64,000 bases of DNA from Clostridia bacterium (GCA_900769665.1 CAAGHL010000070.1:43776-107775), one strand, 5' to 3'; shown: positions 7,866-17,656, numbered from the stretch's first letter. Program-made: numbers and translations. The notes: generated by a model from the letters alone, not told the origin.

Positions 7866-9143
7866 CTTATTTTTCTTCCTAATATTGCCCTTGATAAGGT
7901 TTACGATGGTCATAACCAAGCCGATTACGATAAACACGTAGTAGGACAGGAAACGCCAACCCACCACCGTCCAAAACAGTAGCGACGGTGCGACGACCTT
8001 TTCCAAGGCGTACAAAAACAGGCTTTCCACCGCAAGCGAATTACCCGGCGTCGGCACAAACATTACGCTCATAGAGGAATACACGTTTAGCGTCATGATT
8101 GCAAACATCAGTTCCACGCTGGGCGCAATGCTTCCGCCAAGGGCAAGCACCACAAAATACGGCAACGTCATGGAAAGGAACGGCTCGGCGATACACAACA
8201 GCACTAGCAGTATGGCGCGCAAGGGCTTCTTTGCCATGATGACAAACCCGTTGCGGAAGTCGTAGGCAATGCGCTTGGCGTGCTCAAATGCGTCCTCGTC
8301 ACTCTTGATGATGCGCAACTTCATTGCAATGCGCAAAAACCATGCAACTATGCGCCCCGTAACCTTTGGCAAAAACGCAAAACATACAATCAGTAGCGGC
8401 ATACTGAGGTTGATACCGAATCCGATCCAACCTGCCACTTTTAGCCAAGCAATACGCTCGGCATTGTCAACGTAGGTAGCAAGTACGTCTTTGTTGAACA
8501 ACATCAGACAGAAGCAAATGCTCAGCCAAAAGATGACGTTGAAGGCGTACTTTATCATTATCACGGCAGAGCTTTCGCCGCCGCTAAGACCTTTTTTGTG
8601 CAAGTGATAGATTTGAAACGGTTGTCCGCCCGAGCTAAACGGCGTAATGTTGTCGTAGTACTTGCCCACAAGCGACACTTTCAGTGCCAACCCGTAGGTT
8701 GTTTTGTCGGGGGTGACGGTTTTCAAAATTACGTAGTACTTCAAGGAGTCCAGCGCCATCATGACAAGCAACACGCCCACGGACAGAAACAGGTACCACG
8801 GATTGAGGTTGACGATTACGTCGGCGAAACTCTTGGAGTTGCCGTCGGCGATTTGCGACGAGAGGTCGTACATAAAGTACAAACTCAGCACAATCACCAC
8901 CACGAAAAACACGTTGCTCCACACGCGCGTGCCTCGTTCCGGCTTGGTGTTGTCGCGTTCGTTAAAAGGCGCGTACCTTTCGTCGGGACCATTGTCGGTT
9001 GCGTCGATTATTCCGAGGTCGTCTGCTGCTTGAACGCAAGCATCGTCGGAAAGCGCACATTGTTCGACTTGCTCCGCGACAATATCCGTCGTATTATCGT
9101 CGGTATGTTTAGTTGTCTTGTCTTCGTTCATATTCATAAGCAC
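7863..9143 (-). CDS. UPF0104 / lysylphosphatidylglycerol synthase-like membrane protein
   Basis: Integral membrane protein of the LPG_synthase_TM family (426 aa). After an acidic, Thr-rich cytoplasmic N-terminus of about 70 residues there are about eight membrane segments. The family signature in the middle is KVSLVGKYYDNITPFSSGGQ, and FVPTPGNSLAVESLF near the C-terminus corresponds to the usual PTPGGxGxxE. Members flip or modify lipids; the soluble synthetase domain of MprF is absent, so aminoacylation is not expected. The start codon (GTG at 9143, or ATG at 9137) lies five bases from the -10 box and no ribosome binding site is present, so the mRNA is probably leaderless. Confidence 0.85.
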   Translation of the reverse strand: MLMNMNEDKTTKHTDDNTTDIVAEQVEQCALSDDACVQAADDLGIIDATDNGPDERYAPFNERDNTKPERGTRVWSNVFFVVVIVLSLYFMYDLSSQIADGNSKSFADVIVNLNPWYLFLSVGVLLVMMALDSLKYYVILKTVTPDKTTYGLALKVSLVGKYYDNITPFSSGGQPFQIYHLHKKGLSGGESSAVIMIKYAFNVIFWLSICFCLMLFNKDVLATYVDNAERIAWLKVAGWIGFGINLSMPLLIVCFAFLPKVTGRIVAWFLRIAMKLRIIKSDEDAFEHAKRIAYDFRNGFVIMAKKPLRAILLVLLCIAEPFLSMTLPYFVVLALGGSIAPSVELMFAIMTLNVYSSMSVMFVPTPGNSLAVESLFLYALEKVVAPSLLFWTVVGWRFLSYYVFIVIGLVMTIVNLIKGNIRKKNK

Positions 9144-9148
9144 AGTAT

Positions 9149-9177
9149 ATTATAACACAACTTACGTCACATTGCAA
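9149..9177 (-). promoter_or_regulatory. promoter giving a leaderless mRNA
   Basis: Minus strand TTGCAA, 17 bp, TATAAT, then five bases to GTG-CTT-ATG. Transcription would begin at or within the first codon. Confidence 0.7.
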
Positions 9178-9465
9178 TCGTTACGTTCATTTTTGCCGAC
9201 AGCATTAGCAATATAGTATACAAAATCGCCAATCTTGTTTATTTTGCCAATAACGTACAACGTCAACCGCCACCCGACACACCGCAACAAACAAAATGAC
9301 GAGCTCGGCACAATACCAAACTCGTCTTTTTGTCGGGGTCACATTGTCGTCACAAAATACTTTACACAGTGCGCAAGCACATTTACAAAAGAGGTGACGC
9401 AAAACGCAAACCACAATCTTTGGAAGTCAAAAAAAAACATTTGTCACTTACACACTACCGCGCAA
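9178..9465. other. gene-free stretch downstream of lipoprotein gene
   Basis: No convincing gene. A hairpin GACGAG...CTCGTC at 9298-9326, with T-rich sequence on its plus-strand side, may act as a weak terminator. A degenerate copy of the T-tract/GCCGACA repeat lies near 9183-9201. Confidence 0.4.
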
Positions 9466-10356
9466 TTACTCTTCGGGAGTTGCCGTCCAGAAAGCGTCCC
9501 AATCCGCAGGCACGCCGAAGCCGGAGAAGTCGATTACACGCTTGAACGGCTCATGGTTGTAAGCAGGAGCAACGTCGCTGTCGGTAATTTCCTTCCCGTT
9601 GCCGAAAGCTTTTGCTGTGATTTCGATGTCGTCGGCGGTAAGCCCTTCGGGCAAAGTGTACTCGCGGTCGGTGTCGGCAAAGATGTAGAATGTTTTGTAA
9701 GCCAAAAATTTGTTTTCAAAGCTAAAATCGGTGTAAGTCAACGTCGTGAGCGTGTCGCCCGTAGCCTTGTTTTTTACATACACTTCGATTTTGCTAGGCA
9801 TACCATTGAACCACAGTGCGTTTTCGAGGTAGTAGCACGCAAGGCTGACATTAAGTTTGCCGTCAGCAACCGTGTAGGTAGCTTTAGGTATCCCCAACTT
9901 GCCGCCAAGTGTGAAGTCGAATGTGGCAGGGTCGCTGTCGATGTAGTCGCTAGCCGTTGCAATGCACTTTGCAGTGTAGCTTGCCTTGGGAAGATCGGTA
10001 ACGTTGATTATTCCGCCCGGGGCAATCGTAGCGTCGGAAAAAGCACGCACTTCCATATTTCCCGTAATACGTCCCGTACCGATAAGCATACTGGTCATTG
10101 CCACGATGTCGGTGTATTCCTTGCCTTGCGGATCGTACTTGACAAGCACGATGTAGTAAAATTGTCCGTTTTCCACCGCATCGAAAGCATAGTCACCCGT
10201 AGCGGTGTCAAATGTAAAGTTAGCGGGAGAGGCAAGCTTTTGTTTGTCGGTTTTGTTGCCTTTGTCGTCGTCGGTGTTATTGCAAGCAACAAGTCCCAAA
10301 ACTCCGCTAAGTACAAGCATTATCGCAACCAGTGCGACGAAAATTCTTTTCTTCAT
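9466..10356 (-). CDS. surface lipoprotein with two beta-sandwich-like domains
   Basis: Secreted lipoprotein (296 aa): signal peptide MKKRIFVALVAIMLVLSG with lipobox LVAC, followed by a short Asp/Asn/Lys linker. The remainder is Thr/Tyr/Asp-rich and predicted all-beta, and reads like two fibronectin/Ig-type repeats (residues about 45-150 and 155-255), e.g. ASPANFTFDTATGDYAFDAV. The N-terminal repeat style is common in Clostridial lipoproteins. It follows the purine permease gene by 22 bp on the same strand, so is probably co-transcribed. Specific function unknown. GGAGG lies ten bases before the ATG. Confidence 0.75.
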   Translation of the reverse strand: MKKRIFVALVAIMLVLSGVLGLVACNNTDDDKGNKTDKQKLASPANFTFDTATGDYAFDAVENGQFYYIVLVKYDPQGKEYTDIVAMTSMLIGTGRITGNMEVRAFSDATIAPGGIINVTDLPKASYTAKCIATASDYIDSDPATFDFTLGGKLGIPKATYTVADGKLNVSLACYYLENALWFNGMPSKIEVYVKNKATGDTLTTLTYTDFSFENKFLAYKTFYIFADTDREYTLPEGLTADDIEITAKAFGNGKEITDSDVAPAYNHEPFKRVIDFSGFGVPADWDAFWTATPEE

Positions 10357-10378
10357 ATTCTTTTATTCCTCCGTATGT

Positions 10379-11932
10379 TTACATGAGTATTAAGGTTACA
10401 AGTAACAACAAGGACGCTATTGCGGTCGGAAAACCAATGTTTTTGATTTCTTGCTTTTTGAAGGTAAGCAACTTGAGTACTGCATAGGAAATCATACCGA
10501 TTGCTACGCCCACTACCACGTTTTGCGTAAACGCAACAAGTGCCGCAGTTGCGGCAAACGGAACAAACTCCGTAATGTCATTGCAATTGCAATTTTTCAC
10601 TCCGCGTAGCATAAACAATCCTACGGTAAGCATCAACAGTCCGCTTACCACAAAGCCGGCTTGCGCATACTCGGCAAAGCTGTTGCTTGTAGCGTGACCG
10701 TATTCGCTAACCTTTGCCGTGTAAGTGGCAAACAGCGCAAAGAAAGCCCACGTCAACGAAGCCAATGCGTAGCCGATACCGCACACAACCGAAGCAAGAC
10801 CCGTTTTTGCCCCTTCTTCGGCGGCAACGGACGATTGCTTGCCGATACTGACGGGAGCCGAGCCTACGACGGGAGCAAATACATTTACAGCGGCATTTAC
10901 CAACAATGCCTTGCCACGACCGAGCGAACAATCGACATCGGACAGTTCCACCGCTCCGATTGCGCTTTCCGACTCGTACATACCCATAAACAGATATGTA
11001 AGCGCACCGCCGATAAACAACGTCACAACGCTACCGTTGTAAGCCGAGAAGTCAAACCCCTTGGTAAACACTGCGCCCCACTCGATACCCGTCAAGCCGA
11101 AGCCGAATGTGTACAAGTTTTCCGCACCCGCAGCCAAGTAAGCGCGGTCCACGCAAAACAGTTCATTGAACGCCGCAACGACGCCCAATAGATAAAACAG
11201 CAACAATCCCGTCAAAAATCCGTACATATAAGGATGTGCGAGATTGAAGCGTTTGCATACAATCACTACGATTACACCGATTGTAGCCGCCACAAGCGCA
11301 ACCGTTGCAAGCGACGAAAGGGACGACCAGTCGACTACGTTTACCGCGCCGTTGCTACCTACGGTAATTACGCCGCAAGTTTTTAGCGCATAAGATATTA
11401 CGTACAATCCCGTGCCTACGGGCAATGCCTTTTTGACAGGTTCGGGTAATGCGGCAAGCACAAACTTGCGCGAAGCAGGTATTGCCATTACAACCACATA
11501 TATGATTGCGCCGACAAAAGACACGGCAAGCAAATTGTAGTACGTCAGTCCGTTTTGTGCGCCAAGTAGGGAAATAAACGCCGTAGACAGCCCGAGGCTA
11601 GACACCTGCACCAACGGCAAATTGCACACAAAACCAAGCAACATTGTGCCGACAAATGACACGAGCGTAGCCGCAAGGTAAGTCCCTGCATATCCTGCGC
11701 GGTCACTGCCGAGCGTTTCGCAAATAATGCGAGTATTCATCAAAAGTACGCACACCGAGATAAGAAACACCGAAATTCCCGCAACAACCTCTCGCTTCAT
11801 GGTACTGCCGCGTTCCTTAAACTTGAAAAACTTGTTTAAGCATTTAGCAAGTCCCTTTGGCTCGTATGTTTGCGATTGTTCCTGCTCGACGGCTACTTCC
11901 TCCGAATTGGATACAATTACATTTTCTTCCAT
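10379..11932 (-). CDS. NCS2-type purine permease (AzgA/PbuG-like)
   Basis: Predicted proton-coupled importer of adenine, guanine or hypoxanthine (517 aa, about 12 membrane segments). The N-terminal motif FFKFKERGSTMKREVVAGI is diagnostic of the AzgA branch of the nucleobase-cation symporter-2 superfamily. A cytoplasmic N-terminus of about 35 residues rich in Glu/Val precedes it. The typical asparagine-rich core motif is somewhat divergent (SVCVLLMNTRIICETLG), so substrate is uncertain. The ATG at 11932 with upstream GGAG is preferred over the longer frame. It lies 74 bp after the GH3 gene and 22 bp before the lipoprotein gene on the same strand. Confidence 0.85.
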   Translation of the reverse strand: MEENVIVSNSEEVAVEQEQSQTYEPKGLAKCLNKFFKFKERGSTMKREVVAGISVFLISVCVLLMNTRIICETLGSDRAGYAGTYLAATLVSFVGTMLLGFVCNLPLVQVSSLGLSTAFISLLGAQNGLTYYNLLAVSFVGAIIYVVVMAIPASRKFVLAALPEPVKKALPVGTGLYVISYALKTCGVITVGSNGAVNVVDWSSLSSLATVALVAATIGVIVVIVCKRFNLAHPYMYGFLTGLLLFYLLGVVAAFNELFCVDRAYLAAGAENLYTFGFGLTGIEWGAVFTKGFDFSAYNGSVVTLFIGGALTYLFMGMYESESAIGAVELSDVDCSLGRGKALLVNAAVNVFAPVVGSAPVSIGKQSSVAAEEGAKTGLASVVCGIGYALASLTWAFFALFATYTAKVSEYGHATSNSFAEYAQAGFVVSGLLMLTVGLFMLRGVKNCNCNDITEFVPFAATAALVAFTQNVVVGVAIGMISYAVLKLLTFKKQEIKNIGFPTAIASLLLLVTLILM

Positions 11933-11964
11933 AAAAATCTCCGAAGTATCATCGGCGCATGCTC

Positions 11965-11985
11965 CGCAATTACTGCGGAGCAAAG
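11965..11985. repeat. intercistronic hairpin
   Basis: Seven-base-pair stem GCTCCGC-aattact-GCGGAGC between the GH3 and permease genes. It lacks a T-run, so it is more likely an mRNA processing or stability hairpin than a terminator. Confidence 0.45.
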
Positions 11986-12006
11986 CACCGTATCGTCAAC
12001 AAACTA

Positions 12007-15000
12007 TCACTTGTTTTCTTTCTTGGTTGCACCCTTAAAGCCTGGTACTACCTTAAACACGATGATAAGCACGATTGCCGCCGCAAACAAAATGTTTTGA
12101 GCAACCCAAATGGAAACCCACCACCAAGCGCGCGTACCTTCGATCTTGCCGGAGTGTGCGTATTGGTACAAGGAGTGTTTCATTGTTTGTTGAAGCTTGT
12201 ATTGTCCGTAGTTGGTGGTATACGAGCCGTCGCCGAATGCCGCAACAACGGTAGGATCGTTGACAAACAAACCTACGTGCAGGATGCCGCCTTCCGCACC
12301 GTAAAGGAAGAATACAGAGGAGTTGTACACGTCGCCGAAGTCACCATCACCGTCGGTGATCATAAATCCGTCAAAGCCCCAGTCATGTTGCACCATTGTG
12401 GTGTGGAATCCGTAATGCGACCAAGCCGTGCCGATTCTATTCATGGCAGCCATGATACCGTCGGCTTCGTACTTTTTGACGGAAATCTCAAACGGGCGAG
12501 CGTAGATCTCGCGGATGGCTTGTTCGTTAGCCCACGTGCATACGCCCGTACGGTTGGTGTCGTTGTCGTTGATTGCAAAGTGTTTGATTGTTACGGACGT
12601 ACCCGTGGATTGGATACCTGCAACTTCCGAACCACCGATTTCGCCTGCCAACACGCCATCTTCACTAAAGTACTCGAAGTTACGTCCGCCGAAAGGAGAA
12701 CGGTGCGTGTTCATGGAAGGACCGTATGTGCCGCCGAGGTTGAACAGTACCGATTGATGTCCGTATGCAACGCCGGTTTCGTTGACAAGGTCGGTATTGA
12801 ATGTGGACGCAAGCAATACTGCGCAGGGCCACCACGTAGCTCCGTTGTACTTTCCGTTTGCCACTTCCGCAGGACCGTCAAGGAATGTAACGTACTTTTT
12901 GCCTACTGAGTCCACGTTTGTGGTGCGATAGGAGCATACGCCTTGAAGAGTGATTGCCTCTTCCAACGTCGTCATGGAAGCAAGCATATCCCAAATGTTG
13001 CTGGTTGCAGGCACGTATCCCATGTCGTCCACCGACAGTTTGTGGTACTTGCCCGAAGCGATTTCAGAGGGATTTTCGTACACGGCAAACGTTCCGTCGT
13101 CATTCATCTTTACCTTGCCGTCATCGCCTTCTTCTACGTAATACACCTTGCCCCAATCAACCTTGTAGCTTTCGTCGTTGACGGATTTGCCGTCGACGGT
13201 GGTAGTCATGTAGGGCGCAACGTCGTTGCCGTGTGCGTAGTAAGTTTTGGTGATGGTCGTCTTTACACCGTTGATGTATGTTTCAAAGGTGTATTCCGCA
13301 CTTTGCTTACCCGTCAGCAACAGTATCTTCGAGATACCTTCGGCAAGTATTTCGTTAGGTGCTTCGTTGGATTGGTGACGCATTATCGAAGCCATACCGT
13401 CGGAAATGTTGCTTCTGGACAAATATCCGTCTAACATGTTACCGTCACCTGCCGTCACGTCGTCCATTGCGTTACGTGCCGTGTTGGCGTCGCTGTTTCT
13501 CTTGACTGCGTACACCGCTCCGTCCACGATACCTTCGACGGGACCCGTGGGTTTCTCCTTGAAGATGACGGGGTGAGCAAGGTTGAAGGAAACGCTGTCG
13601 TAATAAGCAGTGTTGCCGCTTTCCGCCCAACAGTGGGCGTTGTCTTGGATGTTGAACTTGTATGTGCCGTTTTCAAGCACGTAACAACCTTGACCGAAGT
13701 TGTCGTAGGATGCGATTTCGTCCGTTTCAAAGGTAATTACAACGTCTTCGGAAGCACCGGGAGCAAGCTCCTTGGTTTTACCGAACGCAACGAGAGAAAC
13801 CTTGGACTTTTCCAAGCCTCTGCCCTTGATACCGAAGTTATTAGTATCGCTTGCGTATGGTGCGTCGACGTACAATTGGACAATTTCCTTACCCGTATAC
13901 GTGCTACCAGTGTTGGTTACGCGCACTGTGATGCTGTTTGTTCCGTGCGGAGTCATCGTAACGTCGGAAGCAACTATTTTTTGCGAGAAGGTCGTGTAGG
14001 ACAAGCCGTAGCCGAATGGAAATTGCACCACTTGATCGTAGCCGCCCGTCACTTTGCCGTTTTTGAACTCGATTGCCTTGAATGCGTCACTGTCGAAGTA
14101 ACCTTCGGCGGCAGCGGTTTCGTAGTACTTGTAACCTACGTAGATACCTTCTTCGTATTGGTAGAACTTGTGCGCGTTACCGTTGCCTGCAATGGCTTTG
14201 CCATCGGCTGTTTTCAGTTCGGCATTGGCGTACTCGTTATTGTCCATGTTGTAGTATGTAGGGTTGGTGGTCATGTCGTATGCGTAGGTGTCGGCAAGTG
14301 CGCCCGAAGGAGATTTGCCGGCAACCACGTTTGCCGTACCCATGATACCTGCCTCGCCGGGCAAGCCCATCCACAAGCATGCGTCCACACGGTACTTTTC
14401 CTCGTTGAGGAAGCCGCACTCGAGGGGCGTTGCGGAGTTGAGCAACACGATTGTTTTGTCAAAGTTTTCCTTAGCAAACTCCAACAATGCGTACTCGTTG
14501 TCGCCAAGCTCCAAAATGGTACGATTGAGTGTGGAACCCGTGTTGTCGATGTCCATTGTGGGAGAAGCGCCTTCGGCACCGGTACGGGAGAACATGACGA
14601 GTGCAGTCTTGTAACTTCCGATAGACGGCTTGACAAATTGCTCGTAGGTTTCGCGAGTGAACTCGTTAATATTTTGGTAGCCTACCCATGCGGAAGAGGT
14701 CACGCCGGGGTCGCCGCTTGCAAGAAACGCAGGATCGGTGTTACGTCTGCGTGCACCGCCGCTTGCCTTTACAAGCCATTGCCATACGTCGTCGTTGACG
14801 CTGAGTCCTGCGTCGGAGAATGCTTTGTACGGGGTGATTGTGTTGTTGTCGTCCTTACCGCCCGCACTGCCCTCGCCGCCGATGATGTAGTTGTACGTCA
14901 TTGCTCCTAACAACGTAACCTTGTCGCCCTTGGCAAGAGGCAAGGAATTGTCGGAGTTTTTCAGCAAAACCGAGCCTTCCTCGCCCACGCGCATGCTTAC

Positions 15001-15195
15001 GTTGTAGCCTTCACTGTAGCACGACGCAAGGTCGTAACTCCCGTCGCCATTGACGCTACTTGTCGTATAGCCGCCCAAAAACATCGCAATGGTGTCTTTT
15101 AGGCTGGCAAACACAACGTTGATGATCAAGCAGATGACTAGTAGAATAGCGCAAACCACTATGCCTACAACTGCTTTCTTCTTGCTTTGTTCCAT
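12007..15195 (-). CDS. membrane-anchored GH3 glycosidase with permuted domains
   Basis: Predicted beta-glucosidase-type glycoside hydrolase family 3 enzyme (1062 aa). Order: membrane segment (residues about 9-31), GH3 C-domain (SVLLKNSDNSLPLAKGDKV, then GGEGSAGG), fibronectin-like domain (KEIVQLYVDAPY), then the catalytic TIM-barrel domain in the last third (IKHFAINDNDTNRTG; GFDGFMITDGDGDFGD with the putative nucleophile Asp near residue 946), and a second membrane segment at about 1035-1055. In most GH3 enzymes the TIM barrel comes first, so this is the circularly permuted form. The residue after the nucleophile is Gly, where TDW is usual. Good ribosome binding site (AGGAGG). Predicted on the outer face of the membrane. 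Confidence 0.85.
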   Translation of the reverse strand: MEQSKKKAVVGIVVCAILLVICLIINVVFASLKDTIAMFLGGYTTSSVNGDGSYDLASCYSEGYNVSMRVGEEGSVLLKNSDNSLPLAKGDKVTLLGAMTYNYIIGGEGSAGGKDDNNTITPYKAFSDAGLSVNDDVWQWLVKASGGARRRNTDPAFLASGDPGVTSSAWVGYQNINEFTRETYEQFVKPSIGSYKTALVMFSRTGAEGASPTMDIDNTGSTLNRTILELGDNEYALLEFAKENFDKTIVLLNSATPLECGFLNEEKYRVDACLWMGLPGEAGIMGTANVVAGKSPSGALADTYAYDMTTNPTYYNMDNNEYANAELKTADGKAIAGNGNAHKFYQYEEGIYVGYKYYETAAAEGYFDSDAFKAIEFKNGKVTGGYDQVVQFPFGYGLSYTTFSQKIVASDVTMTPHGTNSITVRVTNTGSTYTGKEIVQLYVDAPYASDTNNFGIKGRGLEKSKVSLVAFGKTKELAPGASEDVVITFETDEIASYDNFGQGCYVLENGTYKFNIQDNAHCWAESGNTAYYDSVSFNLAHPVIFKEKPTGPVEGIVDGAVYAVKRNSDANTARNAMDDVTAGDGNMLDGYLSRSNISDGMASIMRHQSNEAPNEILAEGISKILLLTGKQSAEYTFETYINGVKTTITKTYYAHGNDVAPYMTTTVDGKSVNDESYKVDWGKVYYVEEGDDGKVKMNDDGTFAVYENPSEIASGKYHKLSVDDMGYVPATSNIWDMLASMTTLEEAITLQGVCSYRTTNVDSVGKKYVTFLDGPAEVANGKYNGATWWPCAVLLASTFNTDLVNETGVAYGHQSVLFNLGGTYGPSMNTHRSPFGGRNFEYFSEDGVLAGEIGGSEVAGIQSTGTSVTIKHFAINDNDTNRTGVCTWANEQAIREIYARPFEISVKKYEADGIMAAMNRIGTAWSHYGFHTTMVQHDWGFDGFMITDGDGDFGDVYNSSVFFLYGAEGGILHVGLFVNDPTVVAAFGDGSYTTNYGQYKLQQTMKHSLYQYAHSGKIEGTRAWWWVSIWVAQNILFAAAIVLIIVFKVVPGFKGATKKENK

Positions 15196-15564
15196 TGTAA
15201 CACTTTCCTCCTGATTATTTTTGCCGAGTGACGTCGGCTATTTTGCAACGGGTTCTGCTGTCAGAGCTTGCCCGTTTGTCGCCAACTATACACAGTGGCG
15301 AACTTTGCAAAAAGACTGTATCACATCGCAAAAAGGAGTTCAAGGAGTATTCCCTATCTAGTATTTGTGGTTTCATAGTCGGTACTTGCGCAGCGTGTTT
15401 TTGTCTTGATTTGACCGCAAACAGCCGCATTTGCTTGCGACATTACCTTGTACACTGCCGACAAAAATTGTCACAAACTACGCAAATCAAAAAAAAATCG
15501 CACAAATAACAAACAGACCATCACAAGGAATGATCTGTTTGTTTATTTAGCGACAATCGAAACA
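15196..15564. other. gene-free stretch between GH3 and kinase genes
   Basis: Contains the upstream region of the GH3 gene (15196 to about 15430), in which I see no clear sigma-A promoter, and the terminator of the histidine kinase gene at 15508-15543. Confidence 0.5.
15508..15543 (-). terminator. terminator of the two-component operon
   Basis: Minus strand AACAAACAGA...TCTGTTTGTT ten-bp stem, followed at a short distance by a T-rich stretch. Confidence 0.65.
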
Positions 15565-16902
15565 TCACTCTTGCACCAACGGGAATAGCATATCCACCAT
15601 AAACATATTGTCCTCGGTGCGCATTACCAAGTCGCCGTTATACCTCTCGCATATCACACGCATACTTTTGCAACCGTAGCCGTGGTAAAAGTCGTTATCC
15701 TTTGTGGTAAGCGGCAATCCGTCGCGGAAAACGAGCTCGGACTCGAACCAGTTTTCGATATGCACCGACAATATCTTACCTTTCGCCACCACTTTGAAAC
15801 GAATAAAGCGTTTTTCGAGGTCGTCCAGTTTCATCACGGCGTCAATGGCGTTGTCTATTGCGTTACCGAACAGCGAGTAGATGTCCTCTATCCTCATAAA
15901 GGACAGCTGCTTGCCGTCAGCCATTACGGTCAAACGAATATTATTCTTTTGGCAAATGAGGGATTTTTCCGTCAAGATTATGTCCAACGCTTCATTGTCC
16001 GTTTTGACAACCGAGTCGTAGATGTTGATTGCGTTTTCTATTTCTCGTATAGTTTCGCTACTGACCTTGTCGTTTTGTCCGATAAGTCGTATTTGATGTT
16101 TCAGATCGTGACACTTTAGGTTAATAAGGTCTATGTTTTCCTTGGATATTGCATACTGTTCCTGTTCCTGCGTAAGCAGTCTGTTTACCACGTCCAACTC
16201 GTCGTGCATTTTTTTGTTGGACAGCAACCCGAACTGCAAACTGACGGCAAACACACAACACAAAATGTTATATATTGCCGCGACAATAAGGTTTACCTTG
16301 TCGTAGTTGTTGTCGCTGTTGTACACCACTACGGAGTTTAGGATGATGTCTATCAACAGTATTGCAATGGACAACAACAAGAAGAACACGTTGTTTACCT
16401 TCAAGTCCTCATGCTTGCCTATCCTACGGGAGAACAACACATACATCAACACATACACTATCGAGTAGCTGTCCATGTAGAAGCAAATTGTAAAAATGTT
16501 TATCTTGGGTGCGACGGCGTAACCGTACACTCCCATAGCCATGCCTTCGCCAAAGCCCGTGGCGGTAAGCAACAAATTGTTTATTTCGTATGCCAAGTGT
16601 TGTGTAGTATAACCGGCAATTGCGCAAAACAAGATATTGACCCACGGCTCGTCGTAGCAAATTTTGAATGACAACGTAGCAATTGTAAACAACGCCAAAA
16701 ACATCAGCGAAGTATACCACGCATTGTAAAAGAAAATAGGAAACAAAAACGCGCTTACAAAGCACACCGCCATTGCGGCAACAAACCGCAACGCAAAGTG
16801 AGTGCGATGGCGAAGATTGCGAGTAAACAAACAACACGCCACGATAAGCTCCGCCATGAATACCAGCTTGTACCAAAACAAAGTAGTAAACTCAAACATC
16901 AT
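15565..16902 (-). CDS. sensor histidine kinase, GHKL (AgrC/LytS-like) type
   Basis: Membrane sensor kinase (445 aa). Six or so membrane segments fill residues 10-220 (e.g. LVFMAELIVACCLF, NVFFLLLSIAILLIDIIL). A coiled linker follows, then the phospho-acceptor region LINLKCHDLKHQ (His around residues 265-268) and a GHKL ATPase domain with N-box FGNAIDNAIDA and a G-box GYGCKSM. This layout belongs to the AgrC-type kinases that often sense peptides or cell-envelope signals. Its start overlaps the stop of the regulator gene by four bases (ATGA), so translation is coupled. Confidence 0.9.
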   Translation of the reverse strand: MMFEFTTLFWYKLVFMAELIVACCLFTRNLRHRTHFALRFVAAMAVCFVSAFLFPIFFYNAWYTSLMFLALFTIATLSFKICYDEPWVNILFCAIAGYTTQHLAYEINNLLLTATGFGEGMAMGVYGYAVAPKINIFTICFYMDSYSIVYVLMYVLFSRRIGKHEDLKVNNVFFLLLSIAILLIDIILNSVVVYNSDNNYDKVNLIVAAIYNILCCVFAVSLQFGLLSNKKMHDELDVVNRLLTQEQEQYAISKENIDLINLKCHDLKHQIRLIGQNDKVSSETIREIENAINIYDSVVKTDNEALDIILTEKSLICQKNNIRLTVMADGKQLSFMRIEDIYSLFGNAIDNAIDAVMKLDDLEKRFIRFKVVAKGKILSVHIENWFESELVFRDGLPLTTKDNDFYHGYGCKSMRVICERYNGDLVMRTEDNMFMVDMLFPLVQE

Positions 16903-17603
16903 CTTTCTCCCAAAAACTCGTTGAGTCTGCGTACGAATTCCTTGCGCTTTTGTCTGCTAAGAGTCAGCGTTTGGTCACCCACTTGCACTTCAAAACCATC
17001 CACGGCGTACACGTAGCGTAGGTTGATTAAATACCAACTGTTGCCGCGCGCAAAGTATTTCAACTCTTTGCGGCTTTCTAACTCTTTCAGCGTACCCCAA
17101 CTTTCTATGTCGCCCTCGTCGGTATGAAATACAAGTCTGTGTCCGCAAACCTCGATGTAGGAAACGGCGTTTGCCGACACGCGCCGAATGCCGTTGACTG
17201 TTTTTATGGTCAACTCGCAAGTTTTGGTTGCCACAATTGCGTGCATAATGCGGTTGAGCATAGAGGAAAAAGCGTAATACGTAATAGGTTTGACAATGAA
17301 GTCGGCGGCACCAACCGAGTAGCCTTTTGCAGCAAACTGTTGCATGTTGGTGACAAACACTATGGTCACAAGCTGATCAAGCTCTCGCAACTTGGCGGAG
17401 ATTTCCATGCCGTTGCTGTCGGGTAACTCGATGTCCATAAACACGATGTCGACATCCGACTTGTAATTGGACAAAAAGGATTCGCCGTCGGTGTAGACGG
17501 TAATGTTGAACAAAACGTTGTTTTTCTCGGAATATTTCTTCAAAAACTCTTTCAGCTTGTCCGCCGCGGCGGTTTCGTCTTCAACAATCGAAACACAAAT
17601 CAT
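16899..17603 (-). CDS. LytTR-family response regulator
   Basis: Response regulator (234 aa) with receiver domain at residues 1-120 (acidic pair ED at 8-9, phospho-acceptor Asp57 in VFMDIELPDS, Lys at KPITY) and a LytTR DNA-binding domain from about 132 to the end (NGIRRVSANAVSYIEV, FARGNSWYLINLRYV). LytTR domains bind paired direct repeats upstream of targets. Partner of the adjacent kinase; no export or peptide gene lies next to it, so the regulated genes are not evident. GAGG ribosome binding site before the ATG. Confidence 0.92.
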   Translation of the reverse strand: MICVSIVEDETAAADKLKEFLKKYSEKNNVLFNITVYTDGESFLSNYKSDVDIVFMDIELPDSNGMEISAKLRELDQLVTIVFVTNMQQFAAKGYSVGAADFIVKPITYYAFSSMLNRIMHAIVATKTCELTIKTVNGIRRVSANAVSYIEVCGHRLVFHTDEGDIESWGTLKELESRKELKYFARGNSWYLINLRYVYAVDGFEVQVGDQTLTLSRQKRKEFVRRLNEFLGER

Positions 17604-17656
17604 AGTTTTTCCTCTGTAACTAAGGTTATTGACTAACCAAACTCGGTTTTTTGTTC

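Noticed and set aside
9205..9414. Cys-rich 69-aa frame on the minus strand
   Set aside because: No ribosome binding site, poor codon use; intergenic.
11933..12006. Purine riboswitch upstream of the purine permease
   Set aside because: Only 74 bp with a simple hairpin; none of the conserved purine-aptamer loops is present.
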